DNA of 64,000 bases. It comes from Bombiscardovia asteroides_K (GTDB lineage: Bacteria; Actinomycetota; Actinomycetes; Actinomycetales; Bifidobacteriaceae). The stretch lies in the NCBI RefSeq assembly GCF_048001765.1, contig NZ_CP181447.1:682001-746000 (forward strand). Reading direction: 5' to 3'. How positions within the stretch are numbered: the first letter of the stretch is position 1; each line of letters opens with the position of its first letter. Both the position numbers and the translations under genes were made by a program. The notes below the pieces were generated by a model that saw only the letters and a list, made by a program, of their open reading frames with translations, was not told where the DNA came from and searched no databases. Below, piece by piece: positions 18,065 to 27,181 of the stretch.

Positions 18065-18099
18065 TGGTGAGCAATGGGGACGAGTGGGGTAAAGTGGGG
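18065..18099 (+). promoter_or_regulatory. MraZ operator: four TGGKG repeats at 10-bp spacing
   Basis: TGGTG (18065), TGGGG (18075), TGGGG (18085) and TGGGG (18095) recur exactly every 10 bases, about 70 bases before the mraZ start. MraZ proteins bind tandem TGGG(N) repeats in their own promoters, so this is the expected autoregulatory site of the dcw cluster. Confidence 0.85.
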
Positions 18100-18168
18100 A
18101 GCACTGCGTAGGGGACGCTACCCGATGGGGTCGTCCCATGGTTACCAAACTGGCATTGGAGGTGGGGC

Positions 18169-18651
18169 ATGGCCGATACATACGAGGCAGATGCCGCCTC
18201 GCCTTCCCTGCCGCCCATGCTTCTGGGCACCTATACGCCCAAGATGGATTCCAAGGGCCGCCTTGCTCTGCCGGCCAAGTTCCGCACCCAGCTGGGTCAG
18301 GGCCTGGTCATGGCACGCGGCCAGGAGCGCTGCGTCAGTCTGCTGCCCACCGAGGAATTTCGGCGGATGGCCGTGCGTATCCAACACACCTCAATGGGCG
18401 ACAAGTCAGCCAGGGATTACCTGCGAGTATTTCTGTCCGGTGCTGTCGACCAGGTCCCCGACAAGCAGGGTCGCATTCTTGTTCCGCCCATGCTGCGCTC
18501 CTATGCACGGCTGACCGGCCCGGTCGTGGTCATCGGCGTGGGCACCCGTGCTGAAATCTGGGATCAGGAGTCCTGGACTGCCTACCTGGAGAGCAAGGAA
18601 CAGGGCTACGCCGACATTGCCGACGATGTTCTTCCGGCGGTGGATTGCTGA
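18169..18651 (+). CDS. mraZ: Transcriptional regulator MraZ
   Basis: MraZ is a ring-forming AbrB-fold DNA-binding protein that controls the division and cell wall cluster. The 160-residue protein carries two SpoVT/AbrB-like repeats, each with the DXXXR signature: KMDSKGRLALPAKFR near residue 25 and PDKQGRILVPPMLR near residue 102. It has an N-terminal extension of about 13 residues. ATG 18169 follows TGGAGGTGGGG at 18157-18167. It is the first gene of a twelve-gene cluster reaching 32643. Confidence 0.95.
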   Translation: MADTYEADAASPSLPPMLLGTYTPKMDSKGRLALPAKFRTQLGQGLVMARGQERCVSLLPTEEFRRMAVRIQHTSMGDKSARDYLRVFLSGAVDQVPDKQGRILVPPMLRSYARLTGPVVVIGVGTRAEIWDQESWTAYLESKEQGYADIADDVLPAVDC

Positions 18652-18662
18652 TGGAGGCCCTC

Positions 18663-19754
18663 ATGGAAAATCGCAATCCGCCCGATCAGGAGGCTGTGGA
18701 CAGCGGCATGGTCCATCGTCCCGTCCTGCTTGAGCGCTGCCTTGCGCTGGCGCGACCCGCCTTGGATCACCCGGGCACCGTGGCTGTGGATTGCACGCTG
18801 GGCCTGGCCGGTCACGCCACCGCCTTCCTCAAGTCCTGCCCTCAGGCCCGTCTTATTGGCATTGACAGGGATCTTGAGGCTCTGAATCTGGCCACAGGCC
18901 GGATGCACGACGAGGGTCTGACCGACCGCTTCACGCCGGTGCACGCCCCCTTTGACCAGCTGGACCAGCAACTGGATGCCCTGGGCCTGGGCCAGGTGGA
19001 CTTGGTCTTCATGGATCTGGGGCTCTCCTCCCTGCAGATCGACCAGCGCGACAGGGGATTTACCTACCGGCAGGATGCCCCGCTGGACATGCGCATGGAC
19101 ACCAGCCAGGAGTTGACGGCCGCACAGGTTCTGGCCGAGTACGACAAGGACCAGTTGACCGACATCTTCTCCCGGTATGGGGAGGAGCGCTATGCAGGAC
19201 GCATCGCCCGGGCCATCGTGGAGGCCAGGCAGGAGCAGCCACTTACCACCTCGGCCCAGCTGGACCGTCTGGTCGACAGGGTTGTGCCGCGTGGTCATCG
19301 TCCCCCGGGTAATCCAGCCAAGAGGGTCTTCCAGGCCCTGCGCATCGAGGTCAATGGGGAGCTGGATCGTTTGAGGCGCACCCTGCCCCAGGCCATTTTG
19401 CGGCTGGCTCAGGGGGGTCGTCTGATTGTGGAGTCCTACCACTCCCTGGAGGACCGTATGGTCAAGCGCTTCATGGGGCCAGGGCTGCATGTGGACCTGC
19501 CGGCGGGCATGCCGGTGGTGCCTGAACAAGCCCGCCCCTATTTGTCGGATCTGACACATGGGGCCATCAAGGCAGACGCGGCCGAGCAAGAACGCAACCC
19601 CCGATCCGCCTCTGTACGCCTGCGGGCCGTGGAGATGATCGGAGCCATCCCGGAGGAGCGTCGTCGTCGGCTTCAGGCCGAGGTCCGTGGTGAGGGTCCA
19701 GATGGTCGCCGTCGTCACGTCGGCCACGGTTCGGAATCGAGGCGCCGGTCATGA
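18663..19754 (+). CDS. rsmH: 16S rRNA (cytosine1402-N4)-methyltransferase
   Basis: RsmH (MraW) methylates N4 of C1402 in the ribosomal P site. The 363-residue protein shows HRPVLLERCL at the start, SAM-binding VDCTLGLAGHATAFL, DLGLSSLQIDQRDRGFTYRQ and the C-terminal LIVESYHSLEDRMVKRFM. The start at 18663 has GGAGG at 18653-18657; the ATG at 18651 overlapping the mraZ stop is an alternative. The stop overlaps the next ATG by 4 bases. The tail beyond residue 330 is basic and divergent. Confidence 0.94.
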   Translation: MENRNPPDQEAVDSGMVHRPVLLERCLALARPALDHPGTVAVDCTLGLAGHATAFLKSCPQARLIGIDRDLEALNLATGRMHDEGLTDRFTPVHAPFDQLDQQLDALGLGQVDLVFMDLGLSSLQIDQRDRGFTYRQDAPLDMRMDTSQELTAAQVLAEYDKDQLTDIFSRYGEERYAGRIARAIVEARQEQPLTTSAQLDRLVDRVVPRGHRPPGNPAKRVFQALRIEVNGELDRLRRTLPQAILRLAQGGRLIVESYHSLEDRMVKRFMGPGLHVDLPAGMPVVPEQARPYLSDLTHGAIKADAAEQERNPRSASVRLRAVEMIGAIPEERRRRLQAEVRGEGPDGRRRHVGHGSESRRRS

Positions 19755-20242
19755 CCATGCCAGCACGTTCAGTCCGTTCCAAGGCCTCGCCGGACAAGGG
19801 GCATCCCCGCATCCAGGAGATGCCCACCAGGCCTGAGCTCAGTCTGATCAAGGGCACAGGTAAGACAGGCAAGGCACGCCAGCCCGAACGAGGTCCAGTG
19901 GCTGAGGGAGCCCGGCGTCTGATCGGCTGGACCCGGACCCGCGGCAATCCTCTGCTGCGCATCATGACCTCCGTGGTTTTCCTGGCTGCCTGCATGTTCG
20001 GCTCCTTGATGCTACGCACCCAGATGGTCCAGGATTCCTTTGAAGCCACCCGGATCCAGCATGAGATCAGCAATCTCAACCAGGACGTCCAGGATGACCA
20101 GAACAAGCTCGATCAGCTTCAGGCATCCCTGCCGGACAAGGCCCAGCAGTTGGGCATGCAGCCACAACAGGGTCTGAACTCCATCGATCTGCAGGGTTAC
20201 AAGCCCCCTCAGGATGCCCAGGGCAAGGCGGCACATCCATGA
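19751..20242 (+). CDS. ftsL: FtsL-like division protein
   Basis: This 163-residue protein occupies the ftsL position between rsmH and ftsI. It has a basic cytoplasmic tail of about 70 residues, one membrane segment (about residues 74-90, MTSVVFLAACMFGSLML) and then a coiled coil (ATRIQHEISNLNQDVQDDQN, KLDQLQASLP). FtsL pairs with FtsB/DivIC and FtsQ and activates FtsWI. Sequence similarity is low in this family, so the call rests on topology and context. Both ends overlap neighbours by 4 bases. Confidence 0.82.
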   Translation: MTMPARSVRSKASPDKGHPRIQEMPTRPELSLIKGTGKTGKARQPERGPVAEGARRLIGWTRTRGNPLLRIMTSVVFLAACMFGSLMLRTQMVQDSFEATRIQHEISNLNQDVQDDQNKLDQLQASLPDKAQQLGMQPQQGLNSIDLQGYKPPQDAQGKAAHP

Positions 20243-22020
20243 GTGGCAAGGGAACCAAGCACTCCTGGCACCTGTCTTTCTGCAAACGTTCCTTGTCCGT
20301 GGGCCTGATTCTGATCCTGGTGGCGGCTCTGGCCTTGGGCAAATTGGCCTATATCCAACTCTTCGACGGAAGGTCCATGGCCCAGGCTGCTGCGGCGGGT
20401 CGCACCGTGCCGCATACCATCAAGGCCCAACGTGGCCGCATTCTGGACGTCAATGGCCGGGTGCTTGCCCAGAGCCTGGAGCGGTATAACATCATCGGCG
20501 ATCCCGAGGCGGCTGCCTCCTTCATACCCATCAACTGCACCAAGCGCACAGGCAGTGACTGCCACAGCATCAAGGGTCACCCGGTGGGTGCCGACGGTGC
20601 TGCCGGCGTGGCACGCCTTCTGGCACCGGCCCTGGGGATGAACGCCATGGAGCTGGGCGGCAAACTCAGCGTCCCCGGACGGTACGTGGTCCTGGCCAAG
20701 CGGGTGACTCCCGAGGTCAAGCGCTCCATCGACAAGCTGGGTCTGCAGGGGATCATCACGGCCGAACTGAGCAGCGAACGTACCTACCCTCACGCGGATC
20801 TGATGGGAGCCCTGATCGGGGGCATCGACGACAGTGGCAAGGGCGTGGCCGGAATCGAGCAGATGGAGAATCGACGGCTGACCGGCACTGACGGCTATAC
20901 GGTCTATCAGCAGGGGATGCTGGGCCAGGAGATTCCCGGAACCGTGACCCGTCAGCGCAATCCGGTCAACGGCAAGGACGTGAGATTGACCATCGATCAG
21001 GACGTGCTCTGGTACGTCCGTCAGGCCCTCAAGTCAGGCTGCCAGAACTATCATGCGGACTGGGCCCTGGCAGTGGTTCAGGACACCCACACCAACGAGA
21101 TCCTGGCCCTGGCCGACACCGACGATTACCAGGCGGGCAGCGACCAGGCCAAGGTCAACTCCTCCAGGGCCGTGGCGGAGACCTTCGAGCCCGGCTCGGT
21201 CGGCAAGACCATCTCGGCCGCGGGCATGCTCCAGGAGCAGGTGCACTCCATGACCGACCGCTTTACGGTGCCCGACCACATCACCCTCGACAACCAGCAG
21301 TACAAGGATTCCTTCAACCATGGGGATGAGCATTGGACGCTGGCCGGCATTCTGCAGAATTCCTCCAACGTGGGCATGGTCATGGCCGGTCAGAACTACC
21401 CGGACCAGAAGCGTTACGACTATCTGACCCGCTTCGGCATCGGTCAGGTTTCGGCCCTGGGTCTTCCGGGGGAGTCCAAGGGACTGCTGACCACGCCTCA
21501 GACCTGGGACCGGCGCACCAGGAATACGGTCCTGTTCGGCCAGGGCTATGCCACCAACGCCGTCCAGCTGACCAATGCCATCGCTACCCTGGCCAACAAG
21601 GGGGTCCGTTCCGACCAGACCATCATCCGCGGTCAAGGGGCAGTCAAAGCCCATCAGGTCAGGGTCGTGGACGAGAAGGTGGCCGCTGAGGTCATGAACG
21701 CAATGGAGTCAGTGTCAGAGAAATACGATAAGACGGTCAAGGTGGAAGGCTACAGGATAGCCGCCAAGACCGGCACCGCCGAGGTGGCCGACAGCTCCGG
21801 CAGGCTGAGCGGCATCGTCAGTGACTGGGTGGGTATACTGCCCGCTGACGATCCCCGCTTTGTGATCACTGTGGTGCTGAAGAACCCCCACAGCAATGCC
21901 GGGGTTTTCGGCGGAGTCACCGCCGGTCCCATCTTTGCCCAGATCGGTGAATTCCTTATGCAGAAATACCAGGTCCCCACGTCCCAGCCCAGAACCGATG
22001 CTATCCCGGTAACATGGTGA
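20239..22020 (+). CDS. ftsI: Septal peptidoglycan transpeptidase FtsI (PBP3-like)
   Basis: A class B penicillin-binding protein of 593 residues that cross-links septal peptidoglycan with FtsW. It has an N-terminal membrane anchor (about residues 18-37), the dimerisation domain start TIKAQRGRILDVNGRVLAQS, and the transpeptidase motifs: Ser320-V-G-Lys323 in EPGSVGK, Ser375-S-Asn377, and Lys510-T-G in AAKTGTAEV. No PASTA domains are present at the C-terminus. ATG 20239 overlaps the FtsL-like stop by 4 bases. Confidence 0.95.
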   Translation: MSGKGTKHSWHLSFCKRSLSVGLILILVAALALGKLAYIQLFDGRSMAQAAAAGRTVPHTIKAQRGRILDVNGRVLAQSLERYNIIGDPEAAASFIPINCTKRTGSDCHSIKGHPVGADGAAGVARLLAPALGMNAMELGGKLSVPGRYVVLAKRVTPEVKRSIDKLGLQGIITAELSSERTYPHADLMGALIGGIDDSGKGVAGIEQMENRRLTGTDGYTVYQQGMLGQEIPGTVTRQRNPVNGKDVRLTIDQDVLWYVRQALKSGCQNYHADWALAVVQDTHTNEILALADTDDYQAGSDQAKVNSSRAVAETFEPGSVGKTISAAGMLQEQVHSMTDRFTVPDHITLDNQQYKDSFNHGDEHWTLAGILQNSSNVGMVMAGQNYPDQKRYDYLTRFGIGQVSALGLPGESKGLLTTPQTWDRRTRNTVLFGQGYATNAVQLTNAIATLANKGVRSDQTIIRGQGAVKAHQVRVVDEKVAAEVMNAMESVSEKYDKTVKVEGYRIAAKTGTAEVADSSGRLSGIVSDWVGILPADDPRFVITVVLKNPHSNAGVFGGVTAGPIFAQIGEFLMQKYQVPTSQPRTDAIPVTW

Positions 22021-22066
22021 TACCGGCAGGCATCATGGCGTTCCCGGACAAAGGAGAGATTGCAGC

Positions 22067-22948
22067 ATGAGTGCGCTGAGTGAATCAATCTCCCGACGGT
22101 TGACCCTGGGTCAGCTCAAGGGGCGTTACGGGCTTACCTTGGTTCCCGACTTCGCTGAACCAGTTACGGTGACATCACTGGTGGATGACCTGCCCTCAGT
22201 GCGGCCCGGCAGCCTTTATGTGCCTGCAGATCAGCAGGTGGACCAGGGCATGATCGAGGAGGCCGAGCGCCGAGGGGCCTACGCAGCCCTGTTGCCGACT
22301 TCGGCCCGCCAGGAGGTGGGACGAGCCAACATACCCCTGCTCTTCGGCACCATGCACCCCTGGCAGATGGGCCAGCTGCTGTCCAATGCCGCCGGTGATC
22401 CCTCGGGAGCTCTGGCTGTCTTTGCCCTGGTCGGTTCCCAGGTGCAGGACCAGGTGGATCTCTTGGCCGACTTCCTGCACGTGCTGGGCAATCCCGTCGG
22501 TATTCTCAGCGCCAAGGGCTCATACTCGCTGGACCGGCGACTGGACCTGGAATACCCCCTCAGCATGTTCGATGTGCAGCGCAGTCTGTCCATCGCCCTG
22601 GAGGACGGAGCGGCCGCCGTGGTCATCTCCGTGGATGATCAGACCCTGGCCAGGGATGCCCTGCAGGCGGTGGACCTGGATGTGGTGGCCCTGGGCGCCC
22701 AGGAGGGCTCCACCCGCGATATGCGGCACGTGCGACTGATCTCCAGGGCCCGCCGATATGGGTTCAGCCTGGGCGGGCACACCATCGTAGCCAGGCGCAA
22801 CGAGGAATCAGACGTGCTGGCCCGCCAGTCCCTGCCCGCCGATGCGGAAAGCGACGATCTGTCCCTGTGCATCGCCATGACCATGGCCGCCGGCGTCAAA
22901 CGCAACAACATCAGGAGCGCCCTGCGCGTCTCCCGCGAAATGTCCTGA
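22067..22948 (+). CDS. MurE-like protein lacking the ATP-binding site (probable non-catalytic)
   Basis: It sits where murE normally lies, between ftsI and murF, but is only 293 residues long against about 490. The N-terminal part follows the Mur N-domain pattern (VTSLVDDLPSVRPGSLYVP, then RRGAYAALLP). Where MurE has the P-loop GTNGKTT, this protein has GSQVQDQ at residues 123-129, followed by a recognisable LLADFLHVLGNPVGILSAKG. The end (LCIAMTMAAGVKRNNIRSAL) resembles the Mur ligase NALAAIAAA-Gv-I-AL region, and the ligand-binding C-domain is missing. It should not ligate amino acids. A true MurE must be encoded elsewhere. ATG 22067 follows AAAGGAGAG at 22050-22058. Confidence 0.75.
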   Translation: MSALSESISRRLTLGQLKGRYGLTLVPDFAEPVTVTSLVDDLPSVRPGSLYVPADQQVDQGMIEEAERRGAYAALLPTSARQEVGRANIPLLFGTMHPWQMGQLLSNAAGDPSGALAVFALVGSQVQDQVDLLADFLHVLGNPVGILSAKGSYSLDRRLDLEYPLSMFDVQRSLSIALEDGAAAVVISVDDQTLARDALQAVDLDVVALGAQEGSTRDMRHVRLISRARRYGFSLGGHTIVARRNEESDVLARQSLPADAESDDLSLCIAMTMAAGVKRNNIRSALRVSREMS

Positions 22949-22957
22949 GAGGTGAGG

Positions 22958-24484
22958 ATGAGTCAGTCTGTAGGGGCCGGGTCCATGCCCATGACCCTGG
23001 AAGAGGTCGTCGAATACGTGCACGGTCGGCTGTTCGAGGCCGGTCCCGGTCGCGAACCCGATCGGCGGTCGGTGCGCATGCGGGTGGTGACAGATTCCCG
23101 GCAGGCGGGGGCCGATGGACTCTTCGTAGCCATCAAGGGCGAGCATGTGGATGGCCATGACTATGTTCCCGGTCTGGGTGTCAAGGGCTGCCGCGCGGCC
23201 CTGGTCGACCACCTGGTTCCGGGCGCTGACCTGCCTCAGATTCTTGTGGATGATACGGTTGTGGCCCTGGGTCTGTTGGCCCGGGCCAACATAGACCGTC
23301 GGCGCAAGGCCCAAGGTCCCTTCACTGTCATCGGTATCACCGGCTCTGTCGGCAAGACCACGACCAAGGATCTGTTGGCCTCCCTGCTGGCCCTGCTGGG
23401 TCCTGTGGTGGCTCCGGTCGGGTCCTTCAACAATGAGATCGGTCTGCCTGTGACCGCCTTGCAGGTCGGGCCGGACACCCGTTACCTGGTGGCGGAGATG
23501 GGCGCCAGCCACGTGGGCGAGATAGCAAGTCTGACCCGGATGGTTCCCCCGGACATGGCCCTGGTCCTTAAGGTGGGAGTGGCCCACCTGGGAGAATTCG
23601 GCTCCGTGGAGCGCATCGCCCAGGCCAAGAGCGAGATCGTGCAAGGCCTGGTTCCGGGCGGGACCGCCGTACTCAATGCAGACGATTCCCGGGTGGCCGC
23701 CATGGCCGATCTGGCCTCTGGGCCTGTTCTGCGGTTTGGCATGGCCGCTGAGGACGGCGGGCGGGATCGCAACCTGGACGGATCGGCTCGCTATCTGGAC
23801 AGTGACAGTCTGGACAGGCCGGCCTTCGAGCTGCGCCTGCGCGGCCAGCAGCCGGTTCGACTCCGTCTGGGCATTCCGGGACGGCACAACGTCATGAACG
23901 CCCTGGCCGCCGCCACGGTGGCCCACGCCTTGGGTCTGGACGCAGAGCGCATTGCCGATGAACTGGGCGAACAGCGGCAAATCAGTCCGCATCGGATGGC
24001 CCTGTCGTCGGTCCGGCTGCCGGATGCCTCCTTCACCCTGATCGATGATTCCTTCAACGCCAATCCCGACTCCGTGCGGGCCGGTCTGGACGCCCTGGCC
24101 GCCTGGAAGGGATCCGATGGCCCGGTCTATCAGATAGCGGTCCTGGGGGTCATGCTTGAGTTGGGTGATCGAGGGGAGCAGTTGCACCAGGAGATCGGTG
24201 CCTACTGTCGTCGCCAGGGCATTGATGCATTGGTCGCGGTGGGTTGCCGGGACCAACAGATGGATGCTCTGGTCCAGGCCCTGGTCCGTGGTGCCGGTGG
24301 CCCATCCGATCCGAGCGAGGATCAGCCTGGGTCCATGTGTGTCCTCTTTGCCCGGGACGCTGACCAGGCCGACCAGATGGTTCGCCGCCTATGCGTCAGG
24401 CATCCGGACCGGCAGAATCTGGTTCTGCTCAAGGGCTCACACATGTCTGGCCTGTCCGATCTGCCCGACCGGTGGCAGGGCTGA
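22958..24484 (+). CDS. murF: UDP-N-acetylmuramoyl-tripeptide--D-alanyl-D-alanine ligase
   Basis: MurF adds D-Ala-D-Ala to UDP-MurNAc-tripeptide, completing the stem peptide. The 508-residue protein shows DSRQAGADGLFVAIKGEHVD in the N-domain, the P-loop GITGSVGKTTTKDLLASL, the central FNNEIGLPVT and EMGASHVGEI motifs, and DDSFNANPDSVRAGLDAL in the C-domain. The ATG at 22958 is preceded by GAGAGGTG; a GTG at 22952 is possible. It starts 9 bases after the MurE-like gene. Confidence 0.95.
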   Translation: MSQSVGAGSMPMTLEEVVEYVHGRLFEAGPGREPDRRSVRMRVVTDSRQAGADGLFVAIKGEHVDGHDYVPGLGVKGCRAALVDHLVPGADLPQILVDDTVVALGLLARANIDRRRKAQGPFTVIGITGSVGKTTTKDLLASLLALLGPVVAPVGSFNNEIGLPVTALQVGPDTRYLVAEMGASHVGEIASLTRMVPPDMALVLKVGVAHLGEFGSVERIAQAKSEIVQGLVPGGTAVLNADDSRVAAMADLASGPVLRFGMAAEDGGRDRNLDGSARYLDSDSLDRPAFELRLRGQQPVRLRLGIPGRHNVMNALAAATVAHALGLDAERIADELGEQRQISPHRMALSSVRLPDASFTLIDDSFNANPDSVRAGLDALAAWKGSDGPVYQIAVLGVMLELGDRGEQLHQEIGAYCRRQGIDALVAVGCRDQQMDALVQALVRGAGGPSDPSEDQPGSMCVLFARDADQADQMVRRLCVRHPDRQNLVLLKGSHMSGLSDLPDRWQG

Positions 24485-24558
24485 GCTATGGGTCCACTGG
24501 CATCCCCGCAGCGGGGTCTAATATTCAAGGACAGAATCCAAGAGTTGGAGTACACACT

Positions 24559-25662
24559 GTGATTGCCCTCATCATCGGAATCCTGGTCGCCCTGGTGGTG
24601 ACGCTGGCGGGGACCCCCCTGCTGATACGGCTGGTCCACCGCCTGCACTACGGGCAGTACATCCGCCAGGACGGACCCAAGTCCCACCTGGTCAAGCGCG
24701 GTACCCCGACCATGGGCGGGCTGGTCATCAACCTGGCCATTCTGCTGGGATGGGCGGCCTCGGCGCTCTATCGTTACCTGTCCCGGGGGGAGTCCGTGTC
24801 CCTGTCGGCCATGCTGGTCCTGTTCGCCATGCTTTCCATGGGCTTCCTGGGCTTCATCGACGACTTCGCCAAGGTGCGCAAAAAGCAGAATCTGGGCCTG
24901 TCGGTCAGGGCCAAGTTCATCGGCCAGTTCATTCTGGCCACCATATACGCGGTGCTGGCTCTGAAGCTGCCCACCAAGAACGGCTATCCCAGTGCCCAGG
25001 CGGGCATATCCTTCGTGGAGCAGCCCATCATCGACTTCAGAATGGCAGGCAGCGTCCTGTCCGTGGTGCTCTTCATCATCTGGGTCAATCTGCTGATGAC
25101 GGCCTGGAGCAATGCGGTCAACCTGACCGATGGCCTGGACGGGCTGGCTTCGGGCTCCTCCATGATCGCCTTCGTGGGCTATACGGTCATCGCCTTCTGG
25201 GAGAGCTACCACTTGAAGGGCGGCGGCCATCCCGGCCATGCCTACGCGGTCTCAGACCCCCTGGACCTGGCCATCATCGCCTGCTGCGCGGCCGTGGCCT
25301 GCTTCGGCTTCCTCTGGTACAACACCAATCCGGCCTCCATTTTCATGGGCGATACCGGATCCCTGGCTCTGGGAGGGCTCTTCGCAGCCCTGTCCATCGC
25401 CACCCATACCGAGCTGCTGGCGGTCATCCTGGGCGGTCTCTTCGTGGGAGAGGCAGCCTCTGATGTGATCCAGGTGGGCTACTTCAAGCTCACCCACAAG
25501 CGGGTCTTCAAGATGGCCCCCATCCACCACCACTTCGAGCTGATGGGCTGGCAGGAGTCCAAGGTGGTTGTCCGATTCTGGATGGTGGACCTGATCTTCG
25601 TCCTGCTGGCCCTGGTTTGTTTCTATGCAGACTGGGTGGTCCGCTCCGGGCTGCCCATCTGA
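24559..25662 (+). CDS. mraY: Phospho-N-acetylmuramoyl-pentapeptide-transferase
   Basis: MraY transfers phospho-MurNAc-pentapeptide to undecaprenyl phosphate to make lipid I in the membrane. The 367-residue protein has about ten membrane segments and the family signatures RGTPTMGG, FIDDFAKVRKKQNLGL, NLTDGLDGLASG, FMGDTGSLALGG and PIHHHFELMGWQE. The GTG at 24559 is chosen because TTGGAG lies 8 bases upstream and the protein then starts with the first membrane helix; the longer open frame overlaps murF. Confidence 0.95.
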   Translation: MIALIIGILVALVVTLAGTPLLIRLVHRLHYGQYIRQDGPKSHLVKRGTPTMGGLVINLAILLGWAASALYRYLSRGESVSLSAMLVLFAMLSMGFLGFIDDFAKVRKKQNLGLSVRAKFIGQFILATIYAVLALKLPTKNGYPSAQAGISFVEQPIIDFRMAGSVLSVVLFIIWVNLLMTAWSNAVNLTDGLDGLASGSSMIAFVGYTVIAFWESYHLKGGGHPGHAYAVSDPLDLAIIACCAAVACFGFLWYNTNPASIFMGDTGSLALGGLFAALSIATHTELLAVILGGLFVGEAASDVIQVGYFKLTHKRVFKMAPIHHHFELMGWQESKVVVRFWMVDLIFVLLALVCFYADWVVRSGLPI

Positions 25663-25747
25663 GTGCGTCCATTCACGGTACCGGACTTCGGCAGCCGGTA
25701 TCATGCCAAGCAGATGCCGGAGCTAGCGGAATGAGGTGTTCATGGAT

Positions 25748-27181
25748 ATGGACTTGAGCCAGAAGCGCGTACTGGTCGCCGGGCTGGGCATTTCCGGACG
25801 GAGCGTGGCCGCAGCCCTGCGAGGACGGGCAGCTGGTGCGATCACTGTGGACCAGCGTGCCCCACAGGCTGATCTTCATGACTTCGACCAGGTGGACTGG
25901 AGCCAGGTGGATCTGGTCATGGCTTCGCCTGTCTTCAATCCGCGTACTCCATTTATCCTTGAGGCGCAGCGTCGGGGCATCCCCGTGGTCAGCGAGGTGG
26001 AGATGGCTTGGCTGCTGCGGGTGCCCTCAACACGGACCGGCCGTCCAGCACCCTGGATCGGGATCACCGGTACCAACGGCAAGACCTCAACCACCAGGAT
26101 GGTCTCCGCCATGATGCAGGCCAGCGGGTTTACGGCCCCGGCGGTGGGCAACATCGGCAAGGCCGTCTCCACAGCCGTTCTGGACCCTGACAATGACATA
26201 CTCTGCGTGGAACTGAGCTCCTTCCAGCTGCACTTCACCTTCTCGCCGGCTCTGGAGTGCGCGGCCATCACCAATCTGGCCGACGACCATCTGGACTGGC
26301 ACGGGGGCTTCGAGGCCTATGCGGCCGACAAGGCGCGCGTCTACCGGGGCGTGCGCAAGGCCCTGGTCTACAACGCAGATGATTCCCGGGTCTCCGACCT
26401 GGCCAGACAGGCTCAGCCAGCCCCCGGCTGCCGACGGGTGGGCTTCACCTTGGGTCGGCCCGAGTCTGGACAGTTGGGCGTGGAAGACGGTTGGGTAGTG
26501 GACCGCAGCGGATTGACTGGTCAGGATCCTGAGGAGGGGGTCAGGCTGGTCCGGGTGGCCGATCTGACGGACCTGTGCGAGCCCGATGGCACGGTCTACC
26601 CCCATCTGCTTGCTGATGCCCTCTGCGCTCTGGCTCTGGCACTGGGCGCTGGGGCCCGTGTCGACGCGGCCATCGAGGCCATGCGCGCTTTCACGCCCGG
26701 CGATCACAGGATCAGTACCGTGGCTACCCTGGGCCAGGGTGCGCAGGCCATCCGCTTTGTGGATGACTCCAAGGCCACCAATGCCCACGCGGCTGAGGCC
26801 TCCCTGGCCAGCTACCATGACGGCCAGGTGGTCTGGCTGGCCGGCGGACTGGCCAAGGGCGCCCGCTTCGACAATTTGGTCCGGTCCCGCAGATCCAAGC
26901 TGGCTGCAGCCGTGATCATCGGTCAGGATCAGCAGCCCATGGTCCAGGCCATCAAGGACCAGGCGCCCGATCTTCCGGTTACCTTGATCGATCCTGGTAC
27001 AGGCGACCAGGTCATGGCTCGAGCTGTTCGTGCGGCAGGATCCTATGCACGGCCCGGCCAGGTTGTTCTGCTGGCACCCGCCTGCGCCTCCATGGATCAG
27101 TTCGCCTCCTATGCCGACCGGGGCGACCAGTTTGCCCAGCAGGCAACACAATGGGTCCACGAGCATGAAGCGCGACACTGA
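25748..27181 (+). CDS. murD: UDP-N-acetylmuramoylalanine--D-glutamate ligase
   Basis: MurD adds D-glutamate to UDP-MurNAc-L-Ala. The 477-residue protein starts with the Rossmann motif LVAGLGISGRSVAAAL, has the P-loop GITGTNGKTSTTRMVSAM, the ELSSFQLH and LADDHLDWHG motifs, and the C-domain FVDDSKATNAHAAEASL. Starts at GTG 25736, ATG 25742 and ATG 25748 are all possible; 25748 has GAGGTG at the best distance. Its 3' end overlaps ftsW by 17 bases. Confidence 0.94.
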   Translation: MDLSQKRVLVAGLGISGRSVAAALRGRAAGAITVDQRAPQADLHDFDQVDWSQVDLVMASPVFNPRTPFILEAQRRGIPVVSEVEMAWLLRVPSTRTGRPAPWIGITGTNGKTSTTRMVSAMMQASGFTAPAVGNIGKAVSTAVLDPDNDILCVELSSFQLHFTFSPALECAAITNLADDHLDWHGGFEAYAADKARVYRGVRKALVYNADDSRVSDLARQAQPAPGCRRVGFTLGRPESGQLGVEDGWVVDRSGLTGQDPEEGVRLVRVADLTDLCEPDGTVYPHLLADALCALALALGAGARVDAAIEAMRAFTPGDHRISTVATLGQGAQAIRFVDDSKATNAHAAEASLASYHDGQVVWLAGGLAKGARFDNLVRSRRSKLAAAVIIGQDQQPMVQAIKDQAPDLPVTLIDPGTGDQVMARAVRAAGSYARPGQVVLLAPACASMDQFASYADRGDQFAQQATQWVHEHEARH

